Source: DTU052 sp050951725
GTDB lineage: Bacteria; Bacillota; Syntrophomonadia; Syntrophomonadales; DTU052
Assembly (NCBI GenBank): GCA_050951725.1
Contig: JBMNJO010000019.1
Coordinates: forward strand, 124,001 to 188,000
Reading direction: 5' to 3'
DNA length: 64,000 nucleotides
This document shows positions 34,928 to 43,666 of this stretch, one piece after another. The position numbers and the translations under genes were made by a program. Each line of letters begins with the position of its first letter. Positions within the stretch are counted from its first letter, which is position 1. The notes beneath the pieces were generated by a model that worked only from the letters and a program-made list of their open reading frames with translations, was not told the origin of the DNA and made no database searches.

Positions 34928-36004
34928 TTGTATAAAGTAGCGGTACTGCCCGGAGACGGAATAGGAGTGGAGATCGTACCTGAGGCCGTTAAGGCACTGC
35001 AGGCGATAGGTGAAAAATATGGTCATCAGTTTCAATTTCAGGAAGCATTGGTGGGGGGCGCTGCGATAGATACAGTTGGCAGGCCCCTGCCGGAAGACAC
35101 CCTGAAGCTGTGCCAGGAGAGCCAGGCGGTTCTGCTGGGAGCTATCGGGGGACCTAAATGGGAAAACATTCCGGTGAAGCTGCGCCCGGAGGTAGGGGCT
35201 CTGCTGCCCCTGCGCAAACATCTGGGGCTATACGCCAACCTGCGCCCGGCATTTTTGTTCCCCGATCTGCTCGATGCCTCGACCCTCAAAGCCGAGGTCA
35301 TTCGTGATGTTGACATACTGGTGGTCCGTGAACTGACCGGGGGACTCTATTTTGGAGAAAAGACCCGGGAGCAGACAGAGGAGGGTGAGGTCGCCACTGA
35401 TATCTGCGCCTATTCCACCATGGAGATAGAGAGAATCTGCCGCCTGGCTTTTGAAATAGCCCGTAAGAGGAGAAAACACCTGACGTCAGTCGACAAGGCC
35501 AATGTTATCGAAACCTCGCGGCTGTGGCGTGATGTGGTCAGCAAACTAGCCTCTGAATACCCGGATGTGGAACTGACTCATATGTATGTTGACAACTGTG
35601 CCATGCAGCTGATCCGTAACCCCCGACAGTTTGATGTGATTGTTACTGAGAACCTGTTCGGGGATATACTGACTGACGAGGCCTCCATGTTGACCGGTTC
35701 CATCGGCATGCTGCCTTCCGCCTCACTCGGCGGATCGGTAGGGCTGTATGAGCCTTCCCACGGTTCGGCCCCGGATATCGCCGGGCAGAAAAAGGCCAAT
35801 CCCCTGGCAACCATACTCTCTGCGGCCATGATGCTTAATTACTCTTTTAACCTGGAACGGGAGGCCCGGGAGGTCGAGGATGCGGTGCGCTGGGTTTTGA
35901 GTGAAGGTTATCGTACCCCTGATATTCATGAGGAAGGGAAAAACCTGGTTAATACGGAACAGATGGGAGATCTGGTAGCTCAAAGAATAAGGGAGGGGAG
36001 TTAA
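34928..36004 (+). CDS. leuB: 3-Isopropylmalate dehydrogenase
   Basis: A 358-residue NAD- and Mg-dependent beta-decarboxylating dehydrogenase. The start is TTG at 34928 (LPGDGIGVEIVPEA at the N-terminus). RELTGGLYFGEKT (about 136-148) is the substrate loop, ENLFGDILTDEASM supplies metal-binding Asp, and GLYEPSHGSAPDIAG the NAD-binding region. In this cluster it may also act on the citramalate-derived methylmalate, as is known for the citramalate route. Confidence 0.94.
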   Translation: MYKVAVLPGDGIGVEIVPEAVKALQAIGEKYGHQFQFQEALVGGAAIDTVGRPLPEDTLKLCQESQAVLLGAIGGPKWENIPVKLRPEVGALLPLRKHLGLYANLRPAFLFPDLLDASTLKAEVIRDVDILVVRELTGGLYFGEKTREQTEEGEVATDICAYSTMEIERICRLAFEIARKRRKHLTSVDKANVIETSRLWRDVVSKLASEYPDVELTHMYVDNCAMQLIRNPRQFDVIVTENLFGDILTDEASMLTGSIGMLPSASLGGSVGLYEPSHGSAPDIAGQKKANPLATILSAAMMLNYSFNLEREAREVEDAVRWVLSEGYRTPDIHEEGKNLVNTEQMGDLVAQRIREGS

Positions 36005-36009
36005 TAGGA

Positions 36010-37604
36010 ATGGGGATAAGACGCTAAACATCTTTATCTATGACACCACATTAAGGGATGGCACACAGGGTGAGGGTATTTCCCTGTCAGTGGAGGATAA
36101 GCTCAAAATCGCTCACCGGCTGGACCAACTGGGGGTCTCATATATTGAGGGTGGTTGGCCGGGCAGCAACCCGAAGGACATTGAGTTCTTTCACCGGGTC
36201 AATGAGCTTAATCTGGAATTCGCCAAGGTAGCGGCTTTTGGCAGCACCCGCAAACCGGGGATACCGGTTCAGCAGGACGCCAACATCCGGGCCCTGGTGG
36301 AGAGTCAGGCAGAGGTGGCCACTATCTTTGGGAAGGCCTGGGATTTTCATGTGCTGAAGGCCCTGGAAACCACCCTGGAGGAAAACCTGGCCATGGTCCG
36401 CGATACCGTTAGATACCTGAAGAAGCGGGGCATGGAGGTTATCTTTGATGCCGAGCACTTCTTTGACGGCTTCAAGAACAATCCTGATTATGCCCGGGAC
36501 GTCTGCCTGACAGCGCAGGAAGCGGGAGCTGACTGGGTGGTTCTGTGCGATACCAATGGCGGCAGCCTGACCTGGGAAATCGAGGAGATTGTTCAGAAAA
36601 TCCGGGAATCCATAACCATACCCCTGGGTATCCATGTGCATAATGATGGTGGATCTGCGGTTGCCAATTCCCTGGCAGCGGTTCGACAGGGCGTTACCCA
36701 GGTGCAGGGAACCATGAACGGCTATGGCGAGCGCTGCGGCAATGCGGATTTATGTGTAATTATCCCTAATCTCGAGCTTAAGATGAACCGCTGCTGCCTG
36801 CCGCCGGGGAGGCTGAAAAGGTTGACGGAGACTTCGCGGTACATCAGTGAAGTGGCTAACATGCCGCATGCCAACAACCAGCCTTATGTAGGGCACGGTG
36901 CCTTTGCTCACAAGGGCGGCATCCATGTAAGCGCCCTGCTTAAGAACTCCCAGACATATGAACATACCATACCCGAGGCTGTAGGTAATCACCGGCGGGT
37001 CCTGGTTTCCGAGCTTTCAGGACTGTCCAACCTGCTCTACAAGGCCCGGGAATTTGATCTGGATGTCAACATGTACGACGCCACCAGCCGCCAGATAATT
37101 CGCGAGATAAAAGATCTGGAGAATGAGGGGTTTCAGTTTGAAGGAGCGGAGGCCTCCCTGGAACTCCTGCTGCATAAAGCCTTCGGCCAGTATAAGGACT
37201 TTTTCCAGCTGGTAAACCTGAAGATCATGGTGGAAAAACGGGAAGACAACGGCATGGCTTCCGAAGCCATCATCAAAATCAAGGTGAACGACCAGGTAGT
37301 TCATACCGCCGCTGAAGGTGATGGCCCGGTGAACGCCCTTGACAATGCCCTGCGCAAAGCCCTGGCTGACTTTTTCCCCACGGTGGAACAGATGCATCTC
37401 AGCGATTACAAGGTGCGGGTATTGGACGGGACCGCCGGGACCTCGGCCACGGTTCGAGTTCTGATCGAATCAACCTGTGGAACCGAGAGGTGGAGCACTG
37501 TCGGGGTCTCGGAAAATATCATCGAAGCCAGCTGGCAGGCCCTGGTTGACAGCGTCAGCTACATGTTACTAAAAGAGAGACAGAAGCAAAACACCAACTG
37601 CTGA
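36010..37604 (+). CDS. cimA: (R)-Citramalate synthase, start frame-shifted
   Basis: A CimA of the LeuA-like family: condenses pyruvate and acetyl-CoA to citramalate, the threonine-independent route to 2-oxobutyrate and isoleucine. The catalytic opening IFIYDTTLRDGTQGEG is encoded from about 36030 but has no in-frame ATG, GTG or TTG before it. The only well-placed start is ATG 36010 (after GGAGGGGAG), one base out of frame; one more G in its GGGG run would give MGDKTLNIFIYD. HVHNDGGSAVANS, GYGERCGNADL and a C-terminal allosteric domain (about 400-525) follow. GTG 36090 would remove the catalytic Arg/Asp. Confidence 0.85.
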
Positions 37605-37618
37605 TTATTAATACTACC

Positions 37619-37658
37619 AATAACGCTGAGTACATTGTGTAAACAGCGTTATTATTTT
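37619..37658 (+). terminator. Intrinsic terminator at the end of the ilv-leu cluster
   Basis: AATAACGCTG (37619-37628) pairs perfectly with CAGCGTTATT (37644-37653), followed by ATTTTG. Confidence 0.75.
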
Positions 37659-37816
37659 GCATATCTTGAACTAAGGGGAAAAATCAAACGCATCCTGGGA
37701 AGTGCAATCTTCGATACCAAAAAAAGAGGAACGCTCAGAGATTGGAAGAATAGAGATTTATATGAACAGAGATCTTTGATCATCAGTATAATTCACGCTG
37801 AGAAAGGGGGGCTTCA

Positions 37817-39370
37817 ATGTTTAAGAGCAAGGTCAATTACCGGGTTCTGTTGGATAGCATCGGGTTGCCTGTGCTGTCAATCAACAAGGATTGGAAGATC
37901 AGTTATGTCAACGAAGCCTATGCGGAGATGTTTGACCGTTCCGTTTCAGATCTGGAAGGTCGCAGACTGCTGGACCTGTTCCCTGACACGGTAGGTACCC
38001 CTTCCTACCTCGCCTATATACAGGTTCTGGAGACTAAACAGGCCAAGGCGGTTCAACTTGAATACCAGGGTCGCCAGTATCGCGAAGTCATTTATCCTGT
38101 GCCCAATGGACTCATATCCCTCATCCGGGAGATACACGGAGAAAGGCCGCATCTGATTCAGTCAGGTGAGGAATACCGCGCTATCTTTGATGAAGTAAAT
38201 GATGCCCTGTTCGTATACGACGTACGGAGTGCCACTATTCTGGATGCCAATCAAAAAGCCTGTCAGATGTTTGGCTATAGCCTGGAGGAACTCCAACAGC
38301 TCGGGGTCGGTGATTTGTGCGCAGAGGAGCCTCCGTTTACCAAGGATATTGTGGTGCAGTGGATAAAAAAGGTGGCCTCTAACAGTCCCCAGACCCAGGT
38401 AGTGGAATGGCTGGCCAAAGACCGGTCGGGACGGGTCTTCTGGGTCGAGGCGAAGTCCAAGAGCACCTATATACAGAACCGGGAATACCTCCTGGCGATT
38501 ATCCGGGATATTACCGATATTAAGGAAACCCGGCGCAAACTGAAGGATAGTACCGAACGCTATATAGAACTCTTTGAAAACTCCGGCGACCTCATTTACG
38601 TCCATGATCTGGATGGCAATTATCTCCGGGTAAACAAGATGATGGAAAAGGCAACCGGCTATTGGCGGGAAGAACTGCTGAACATGAATGTCAACCAGCT
38701 TATTGCTGACGAGAGCAGGAAACAGCATGAGCGGTACCTGGCTTTCGGGCGCAGGATGGCCCAGCAGAAAAGGGGCAAGCATAAACCAATTACCTACGAG
38801 GCTGAAATCGTGACCAAGCACGGAGCCAGGGTCCATCTGGAGGTCAGTGCCTGGCTTGTGTACAAGGACCATGAGGCGGTGGCCATTCAAGGTATTGCCC
38901 GGGACATAACTTCCCGCAAGCTGGAGGAAATCGCCATGCGGGAATCACGACGGTACATGATTGATTTCGTTGAATACCTGCCGGATGCGGTTATGGCGAT
39001 TGACCTTAATGGCAAGGTCGTGGTGTGGAACAATGCCATGGAAGAACTCACCGGAACCTCTGCTGACAAAATGCTGGGCAAGGGCAACTATGAATACGCG
39101 ATTCCCTTCTACGGCAAACGACGGCCGATTATGATAGATCTGGTATTGCGCCCGGACAATATTGAAAGGGATTATACGGAGATTAAACAGGAACACTATG
39201 TTTTGACTGGCGTGGTGGAGGTGCCGGCCCTAAAGGGGGAGAAACGCAACCTATGGGCGCGCGCCGTACCGTTTTATGACCGGGCGGGCAATCTTATCGG
39301 GGCCATTGAAGCATTAAGGGACATGACCGAGTACCAGCGGATTCAGGACAGCAAAATGGCTTCACCGTAA
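37817..39370 (+). CDS. Protein made of four PAS domains
   Basis: A 517-residue cytoplasmic protein with PAS repeats at about 5-95, 117-235, 245-370 and 385-510. PAS-associated C-terminal (PAC) phrases LLAIIRDITDIKETRRKL, AIQGIARDITSRKLEE and AIEALRDMTEYQRIQ mark their ends. No histidine kinase, GGDEF, EAL, HTH or methyl-accepting domain follows; the chain stops just after the last PAS. It would have to signal through a partner or by binding a small molecule. The start has AAGGGGGG before it. No transmembrane segment. Flavin reductase gene downstream. Confidence 0.8.
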   Translation: MFKSKVNYRVLLDSIGLPVLSINKDWKISYVNEAYAEMFDRSVSDLEGRRLLDLFPDTVGTPSYLAYIQVLETKQAKAVQLEYQGRQYREVIYPVPNGLISLIREIHGERPHLIQSGEEYRAIFDEVNDALFVYDVRSATILDANQKACQMFGYSLEELQQLGVGDLCAEEPPFTKDIVVQWIKKVASNSPQTQVVEWLAKDRSGRVFWVEAKSKSTYIQNREYLLAIIRDITDIKETRRKLKDSTERYIELFENSGDLIYVHDLDGNYLRVNKMMEKATGYWREELLNMNVNQLIADESRKQHERYLAFGRRMAQQKRGKHKPITYEAEIVTKHGARVHLEVSAWLVYKDHEAVAIQGIARDITSRKLEEIAMRESRRYMIDFVEYLPDAVMAIDLNGKVVVWNNAMEELTGTSADKMLGKGNYEYAIPFYGKRRPIMIDLVLRPDNIERDYTEIKQEHYVLTGVVEVPALKGEKRNLWARAVPFYDRAGNLIGAIEALRDMTEYQRIQDSKMASP

Positions 39371-39396
39371 TACAATGTTTTATCTGGAACTTTACG

Positions 39397-39461
39397 AAAT
39401 TACCCAGGAAAGATGTAGCCCCGGGCGGTGGCACCAGCCAGGGCCCCCCCCGGGGTAATTT
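39397..39461 (+). promoter_or_regulatory. Large hairpin upstream of flavin reductase gene
   Basis: AAATTACCC (39397-39405) pairs with GGGTAATTT (39453-39461), enclosing a very GC-rich interior including a run of eight C. No T-run follows. It could end the PAS-gene transcript or structure the leader of the next gene, 28 bases on. It does not match the FMN riboswitch as I know it. Confidence 0.4.
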
Positions 39462-39488
39462 GCGCGACATGAAGGAGGAAAGAAAAGC

Positions 39489-40049
39489 GTGAAAATCGAG
39501 AAAAGGCCTGCTACCATCCTGTATCCTATACCGGTGGTCCTGGTAACCAGCATTGACCAGGCAGGGAAACCCAATATCATCACTATAGCCTGGGCCGGTG
39601 TCGTCTGTTCACAGCCGCCCATGGTTGGTATCGCCATAAGACCCAGTCGCTATTCTCATGAATTGATCACCCGTTCCCGGGAACTGGTGGTTAATATGCC
39701 TACTGCCGAACACCTGAAGATGGTCGACTACTGTGGAATGGTTTCAGGACGCGAGGTGGATAAGTTCAAGGAAACCGGGTTTACTCCCCTGCCTGCCTCC
39801 CGGGTAAAGCCGCCGCTGATCAAGGAATGCCCTGTCAATATGGAATGTGAAGTCAGGCATATCCTGCAACTGGGCGCCCATGACCTCTTTGTGGCTGAGA
39901 TCGTGGTTAACCATGTTGATGAGGAAGTGCTTGATGAGAAGGGCCGGGTCAATCCGCAACTAGCGAACCCTCTGGCCTATAACGGCGCTCAGAAATACTG
40001 GACCATTGCCAGAGAGGTTGGAACCTACGGATTGTCCAAGGGCAGTTAA
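39489..40049 (+). CDS. Flavin reductase family protein (FMN-binding split barrel)
   Basis: A 186-residue protein of the DIM6/NTAB-type flavin reductase family, which binds FMN in a split beta-barrel dimer. VLVTSIDQAGKPNIITIAWAGVV, GIAIRPSRYSHELI and ELVVNMPT are characteristic. GTG 39489 follows GAAGGAGG. Members act as FMN reductases, flavoredoxins or partner proteins in anaerobes; the specific role here is unknown. Followed by the REP doublet. Confidence 0.82.
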   Translation: MKIEKRPATILYPIPVVLVTSIDQAGKPNIITIAWAGVVCSQPPMVGIAIRPSRYSHELITRSRELVVNMPTAEHLKMVDYCGMVSGREVDKFKETGFTPLPASRVKPPLIKECPVNMECEVRHILQLGAHDLFVAEIVVNHVDEEVLDEKGRVNPQLANPLAYNGAQKYWTIAREVGTYGLSKGS

Positions 40050-40065
40050 ATATAAATCCGTAATG

Positions 40066-40148
40066 AATCATGGGGACAAGACCCCGTTGCATCATGGGGA
40101 CAGACCCCGTGATGCAAAATGCATCACGGGGTCTGTCCCCATGATGCA
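40066..40148. repeat. REP doublet, GGGGACAGACCCC core
   Basis: Two 29-base units (40088-40116 and 40120-40148) are exact reverse complements of each other, separated by AAA, so the whole is a 61-base perfect palindrome. A partial third unit (ATCATGGGGACAAGACCCCGT) lies just before. Same family as 21403-21431 and 62147-62207. Confidence 0.85.
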
Positions 40149-40159
40149 ATTGGAGTTTC

Positions 40160-40188
40160 TTTTGTATGCCGGTTATCTCTAGTATAAT
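40160..40188 (+). promoter_or_regulatory. Candidate promoter of the cdaA operon
   Basis: A perfect TATAAT (40183-40188) 28 bases before the cdaA start. With a 17-base spacer the -35 would be TTTTGT, a weak match. It begins right after the REP doublet. Confidence 0.5.
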
Positions 40189-40215
40189 AGGGGTATCTTT
40201 TTTGGGGGAAATACT

Positions 40216-41052
40216 GTGAATCTTGAAGTATTGGCAGCTTTGGCTTCTGATCCGGTCAAACTCCTGATCAATCTGGCCGACATACTGATTGTGTCTTATG
40301 TTTGTTATCGTTTACTGCTGCTCATCCGGGGAACCCGCGCGGAACAGCTGCTTAAGGGTGTTATTGTTCTTTTGTTGTTTTCGGCGGTTTCACGCTGGTT
40401 GGGCTTCAGCGCGGTAAACTGGTTGATAAATAAGGTATGGACCGGAATCTTTATCGCATTGCCGGTAGTGTTTCAGCCGGAACTGCGCCGGGCCCTGGAA
40501 CAGTTGGGCCGGGGAAGCTTTTTTTCCAGCCGCATGACCGAGAAAACGCCGGACATGGACCGCCATATTGAAGAAGTGGTTAAAGCAACAACTGAACTTT
40601 CCCGGTTCCGGATCGGTGCCTTGATTGTCTGGAGGCGTGAGACCGGTATCGACGATTATTCGGAGATCGGGGTCGATATCGATGCCGCAATATCCGCGGA
40701 GTTATTAATAAATATTTTTACTCCAAACACCCCATTGCATGATGGTGCGGTGATAATAAACCAGGGCCGAATTCACCGGGCCGGGGCTTTCCTGCCCCTG
40801 AGTGACAACCCGAATCTGGACAAGAGTATGGGAACCCGGCACCGGGCGGCAGTCGGGATATCTGAGGTAAGCGATGCTCTCGCGATTGTGGTTTCGGAAG
40901 AAACGGGATCTCTGGCCTTGGCCCGGGAGGGAGTAATCATGCGACCGCTGGACGTTCCAAGGCTTAGAGAGATGCTCACCCAGGAACTACGAGACCAATA
41001 CCCCCGCAAGCAGACCATCTGGCGGAAACGAGAGGTTAAGAATGGCGAGTAA
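40216..41052 (+). CDS. cdaA: Diadenylate cyclase CdaA
   Basis: A 278-residue membrane enzyme that makes c-di-AMP from two ATP. Three N-terminal hydrophobic segments (about 17-37, 46-62 and 68-86) anchor it. The DAC domain (about 100-250) carries PLHDGAVII (about 174-182) and GTRHRAAVG (about 206-214), the DGA and RHR motifs. GTG start after GGGGG. Overlaps cdaR by 11 bases, the usual Firmicutes cdaA-cdaR-glmM order. Confidence 0.94.
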   Translation: MNLEVLAALASDPVKLLINLADILIVSYVCYRLLLLIRGTRAEQLLKGVIVLLLFSAVSRWLGFSAVNWLINKVWTGIFIALPVVFQPELRRALEQLGRGSFFSSRMTEKTPDMDRHIEEVVKATTELSRFRIGALIVWRRETGIDDYSEIGVDIDAAISAELLINIFTPNTPLHDGAVIINQGRIHRAGAFLPLSDNPNLDKSMGTRHRAAVGISEVSDALAIVVSEETGSLALAREGVIMRPLDVPRLREMLTQELRDQYPRKQTIWRKREVKNGE

Positions 41053-41947
41053 AAGAACGTGGCACTTAAAACTGATTTCGGTAGTAATGGCGGTGCTGTT
41101 ATGGCTGTTTATTACCAATGAGAGTGTAATTATCAAACAGCAAGCCGTCTCAGGGGTCCGCCTGCAAGCCATCAACATAAGCTCCGGCTTATCAGCGAAA
41201 TACCCGGAGGAGGTCAAGGTGAGCATTGTCGGTACCCCACGCACGGCCCGGGAGATAAATGCCTATGTAGACTTGAACGGGAAGGAACCTGGAGTCTATA
41301 CTGTTCCGGTGCAGGTAAGGTTAATGCCCGGTACCCGGGTCTCTTCCATAACACCCGAAGAGGTCAGGGTCGAAATCACTGAGGTCCAGGAGTATATTTT
41401 CCCGGTTTCCCACCAGGTTAATCAGGAACCTCCGGCAGGCTACCAGGTGGCCGGGATTGATGTGACCCCAGCGAAATGTGTGGTAAGAGGGGAGCAGGCG
41501 AGGATCAACCAGGTAGAGTCACTGATAACCTACCTCGATCTGAGTTCAGCCCAGGAGACCGTTCTCCTCAAGACCAGAGTAACTGCGCTGGATCGCGACG
41601 GTAACCAGGTTAAGGGAATAGAGATCCTGCCCAGTCAGGTACAGACATATGTGGTCATCGAAAAAAAACAGACCTACGGCAGGGCCAAAGTTAATCCTTC
41701 ATTAACCAGTGACCCGCCCCCGGGTTTTTCGGTAAGCCAGGTGGTGACCGAACCCCTCGAGGTCACAATAATTGGATCCGAACAGGCTTTGGCAGGGATT
41801 GAATCCATAAATACCAAGCCTATCGACCTTACCGGTAAAGATAAGTCTTTTCAGCAGGAAGTTGAGCTGTCACCAGTTACCGGGATAACAATGTTTCCGA
41901 CCAGAGTGACGGTTATGATTGAAATAAATGAAAGCGTTGAGGAGTAA
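41042..41947 (+). CDS. cdaR: YbbR-domain protein CdaR
   Basis: A 301-residue extracytoplasmic protein with one N-terminal membrane anchor (WHLKLISVVMAVLLWLFIT, about 6-24) and YbbR domains (about 35-110, 115-200, 205-295). CdaR binds CdaA and modulates c-di-AMP synthesis in Bacillus and Listeria. Three YbbR repeats seem to fit; typical CdaR has three or four. Followed by glmM after 115 bases. Confidence 0.88.
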   Translation: MASKRTWHLKLISVVMAVLLWLFITNESVIIKQQAVSGVRLQAINISSGLSAKYPEEVKVSIVGTPRTAREINAYVDLNGKEPGVYTVPVQVRLMPGTRVSSITPEEVRVEITEVQEYIFPVSHQVNQEPPAGYQVAGIDVTPAKCVVRGEQARINQVESLITYLDLSSAQETVLLKTRVTALDRDGNQVKGIEILPSQVQTYVVIEKKQTYGRAKVNPSLTSDPPPGFSVSQVVTEPLEVTIIGSEQALAGIESINTKPIDLTGKDKSFQQEVELSPVTGITMFPTRVTVMIEINESVEE

Positions 41948-42062
41948 TAGTATCTGAACGATTTATTTTGTAACCTAAATGACAAAAAGGAATTATATAT
42001 ATAAGATTGTTTGTGGCGGGAGAAAGAGCCAATGCCGCTTGTGAAAAGGAGGAAGTAAAGTC

Positions 42063-43412
42063 GTGGGGAAACTATTTGGAACTGATGGCGTCAGGGGAAT
42101 AGCCAATCAGGAATTGACACCAGAGATTGCCTTCATGCTGGGGCGAGCTGGAAGTTATGTGCTTTCTCGGGAGGCCACACGCCCCCGCATTCTGGTGGGA
42201 AGGGACACCCGGATCTCCGGAGATATGCTGGAGGCTGCCCTGGTGGCGGGAATCTGTTCAGTGGGAGCAGATGTCCTGAAGGCCGGGGTCATACCAACTC
42301 CAGGTGTGGCTTACCTTACCCAAAAGTACCAGGCATCGTGTGGGGTGGTGATCTCGGCTTCTCATAACCCGGTAGAAGACAACGGCATCAAATTCTTCGG
42401 GGGAAAGGGTTATAAACTGCCGGACGAGGTGGAGGATGAGATTGAACAGCTCGTATTGGCCAAGGATCAGATAACCTCACGTCCAGTAGGTGGTGACGTC
42501 GGTCGGGTCCAGGAACTCGCTAAGGCGGAACAGAATTATCTGGACTTTTTGATCGGCTGCTATCGCGGTACTAAAGATTTAACTGGTTTAAAGGTCGTAG
42601 TCGATTGTGCCAATGGTGCAGCCTATGGGGTGGCACCCCTGATGTGGAAAGCCATGGGAGCCAGGGTGATACCGATCCACAACCAGCCGAACGGTCTGAA
42701 CATCAACGAACGCTGCGGATCAACCCATCCGGGGGCGTTGAGAAAAGCGGTTCGTGAACATCATGCTGATTTGGGCATTGCCTATGATGGAGATGCCGAT
42801 CGGGTGATAGCTGTAGACGAGCAGGGCAATGTCATTGATGGTGACCACATTATGGTGATCTGTGGTTTGCACCTGTATCGCACCGGACAGCTTACCCCTC
42901 CCAAAATCGTTACCACGGTTATGAGTAACATCGGGCTGGATATTGCCTTCCGGCGTGAAAAGGTAGAGGTATTAAACTGCCAGGTAGGGGACCGTTATGT
43001 ATTGGAAAAGATGCAGGAGAGTGGTGCTCGTTTAGGCGGAGAGCAGTCGGGACACATCATTTTCCTCGATCATGCAACCACTGGTGATGGACTCCTGTCA
43101 TCTCTCAAACTGGCAGAGGTCATGCAAGAAACCGGCCTGCCTTTGTCAGCCCTGGCCCGCGAGATGGAGCAGTACCCTCAGATATTAATAAATCTTGACA
43201 TTAAGGATAAGAATTCTATCCTTAATAGTGTAGAAATCGCCCAGGCGATTCGCCAGGCGGAGAAAAAGCTTGGTGAATGGGGCAAAGTCCTGGTAAGACC
43301 CTCAGGAACCGAGCCTAAAGTCAGGATTATGGCCCAAGGCCCGGACGAATACCTGTTACAGGAGGTGGTTGATGAGATAAAAGCGGCGGTATTGAAGGTC
43401 AGCGGAAGGTAG
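42063..43412 (+). CDS. glmM: Phosphoglucosamine mutase
   Basis: A 449-residue enzyme converting glucosamine-6-phosphate to glucosamine-1-phosphate for peptidoglycan precursors. GTG 42063 after AAAAGGAGG. The phosphoserine loop ISASHNPVEDNG is at about residues 98-109, the metal loop DGDADR at about 240-245, GGEQSGHI at about 325 and the phosphate loop RPSGTEPKVR near 415. In Firmicutes GlmM also binds and inhibits CdaA. Confidence 0.95.
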   Translation: MGKLFGTDGVRGIANQELTPEIAFMLGRAGSYVLSREATRPRILVGRDTRISGDMLEAALVAGICSVGADVLKAGVIPTPGVAYLTQKYQASCGVVISASHNPVEDNGIKFFGGKGYKLPDEVEDEIEQLVLAKDQITSRPVGGDVGRVQELAKAEQNYLDFLIGCYRGTKDLTGLKVVVDCANGAAYGVAPLMWKAMGARVIPIHNQPNGLNINERCGSTHPGALRKAVREHHADLGIAYDGDADRVIAVDEQGNVIDGDHIMVICGLHLYRTGQLTPPKIVTTVMSNIGLDIAFRREKVEVLNCQVGDRYVLEKMQESGARLGGEQSGHIIFLDHATTGDGLLSSLKLAEVMQETGLPLSALAREMEQYPQILINLDIKDKNSILNSVEIAQAIRQAEKKLGEWGKVLVRPSGTEPKVRIMAQGPDEYLLQEVVDEIKAAVLKVSGR

Positions 43413-43482
43413 TAATCACAGCGAAATATCTGGCTTGACCAGAGATTGATCAGGCAGATACTGCCTGATCAATGGAGCCCTA

Positions 43483-43645
43483 GCGCCTGAACCCATACGC
43501 AACGGGATGAAATCCCATTCAGCTGTGGGTTGACGAGGAAGGGGTTAATCGAAAGCATCGGCGGATGCCCCTCGGTGCGCCACCATCGTTAGCCAGCCTA
43601 CAAAACCCTTCAGCAATGGAGGACACAAAGTGGCTCGGCATGTGG
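43483..43645 (+). ncRNA. glmS ribozyme (glucosamine-6-phosphate riboswitch)
   Basis: Matches the glmS ribozyme core: A|GCGCCTGAAC with cleavage expected between 43482 and 43483, GTTGACGAGGAAGGGGTTAATCGA (about 43528-43551), the CGGCGGATGCCCCTCGG segment, ACCATCGTTAGCC, ACAAAACCC and GGACACAAAGTGGC, in the correct order. P1 can form (GAACCCA with TGGGTT). In characterised cases bound glucosamine-6-phosphate triggers self-cleavage and mRNA decay. A 12-bp TTGATCAGGCAG hairpin (43446-43472) precedes the cleavage site. Confidence 0.92.
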
Positions 43646-43666
43646 TCATAAAAGGAGGAATCTAAT

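Noticed and set aside
39397..39461. FMN riboswitch before the flavin reductase gene
   Set aside because: The hairpin lacks the conserved RFN-element segments and is too short.
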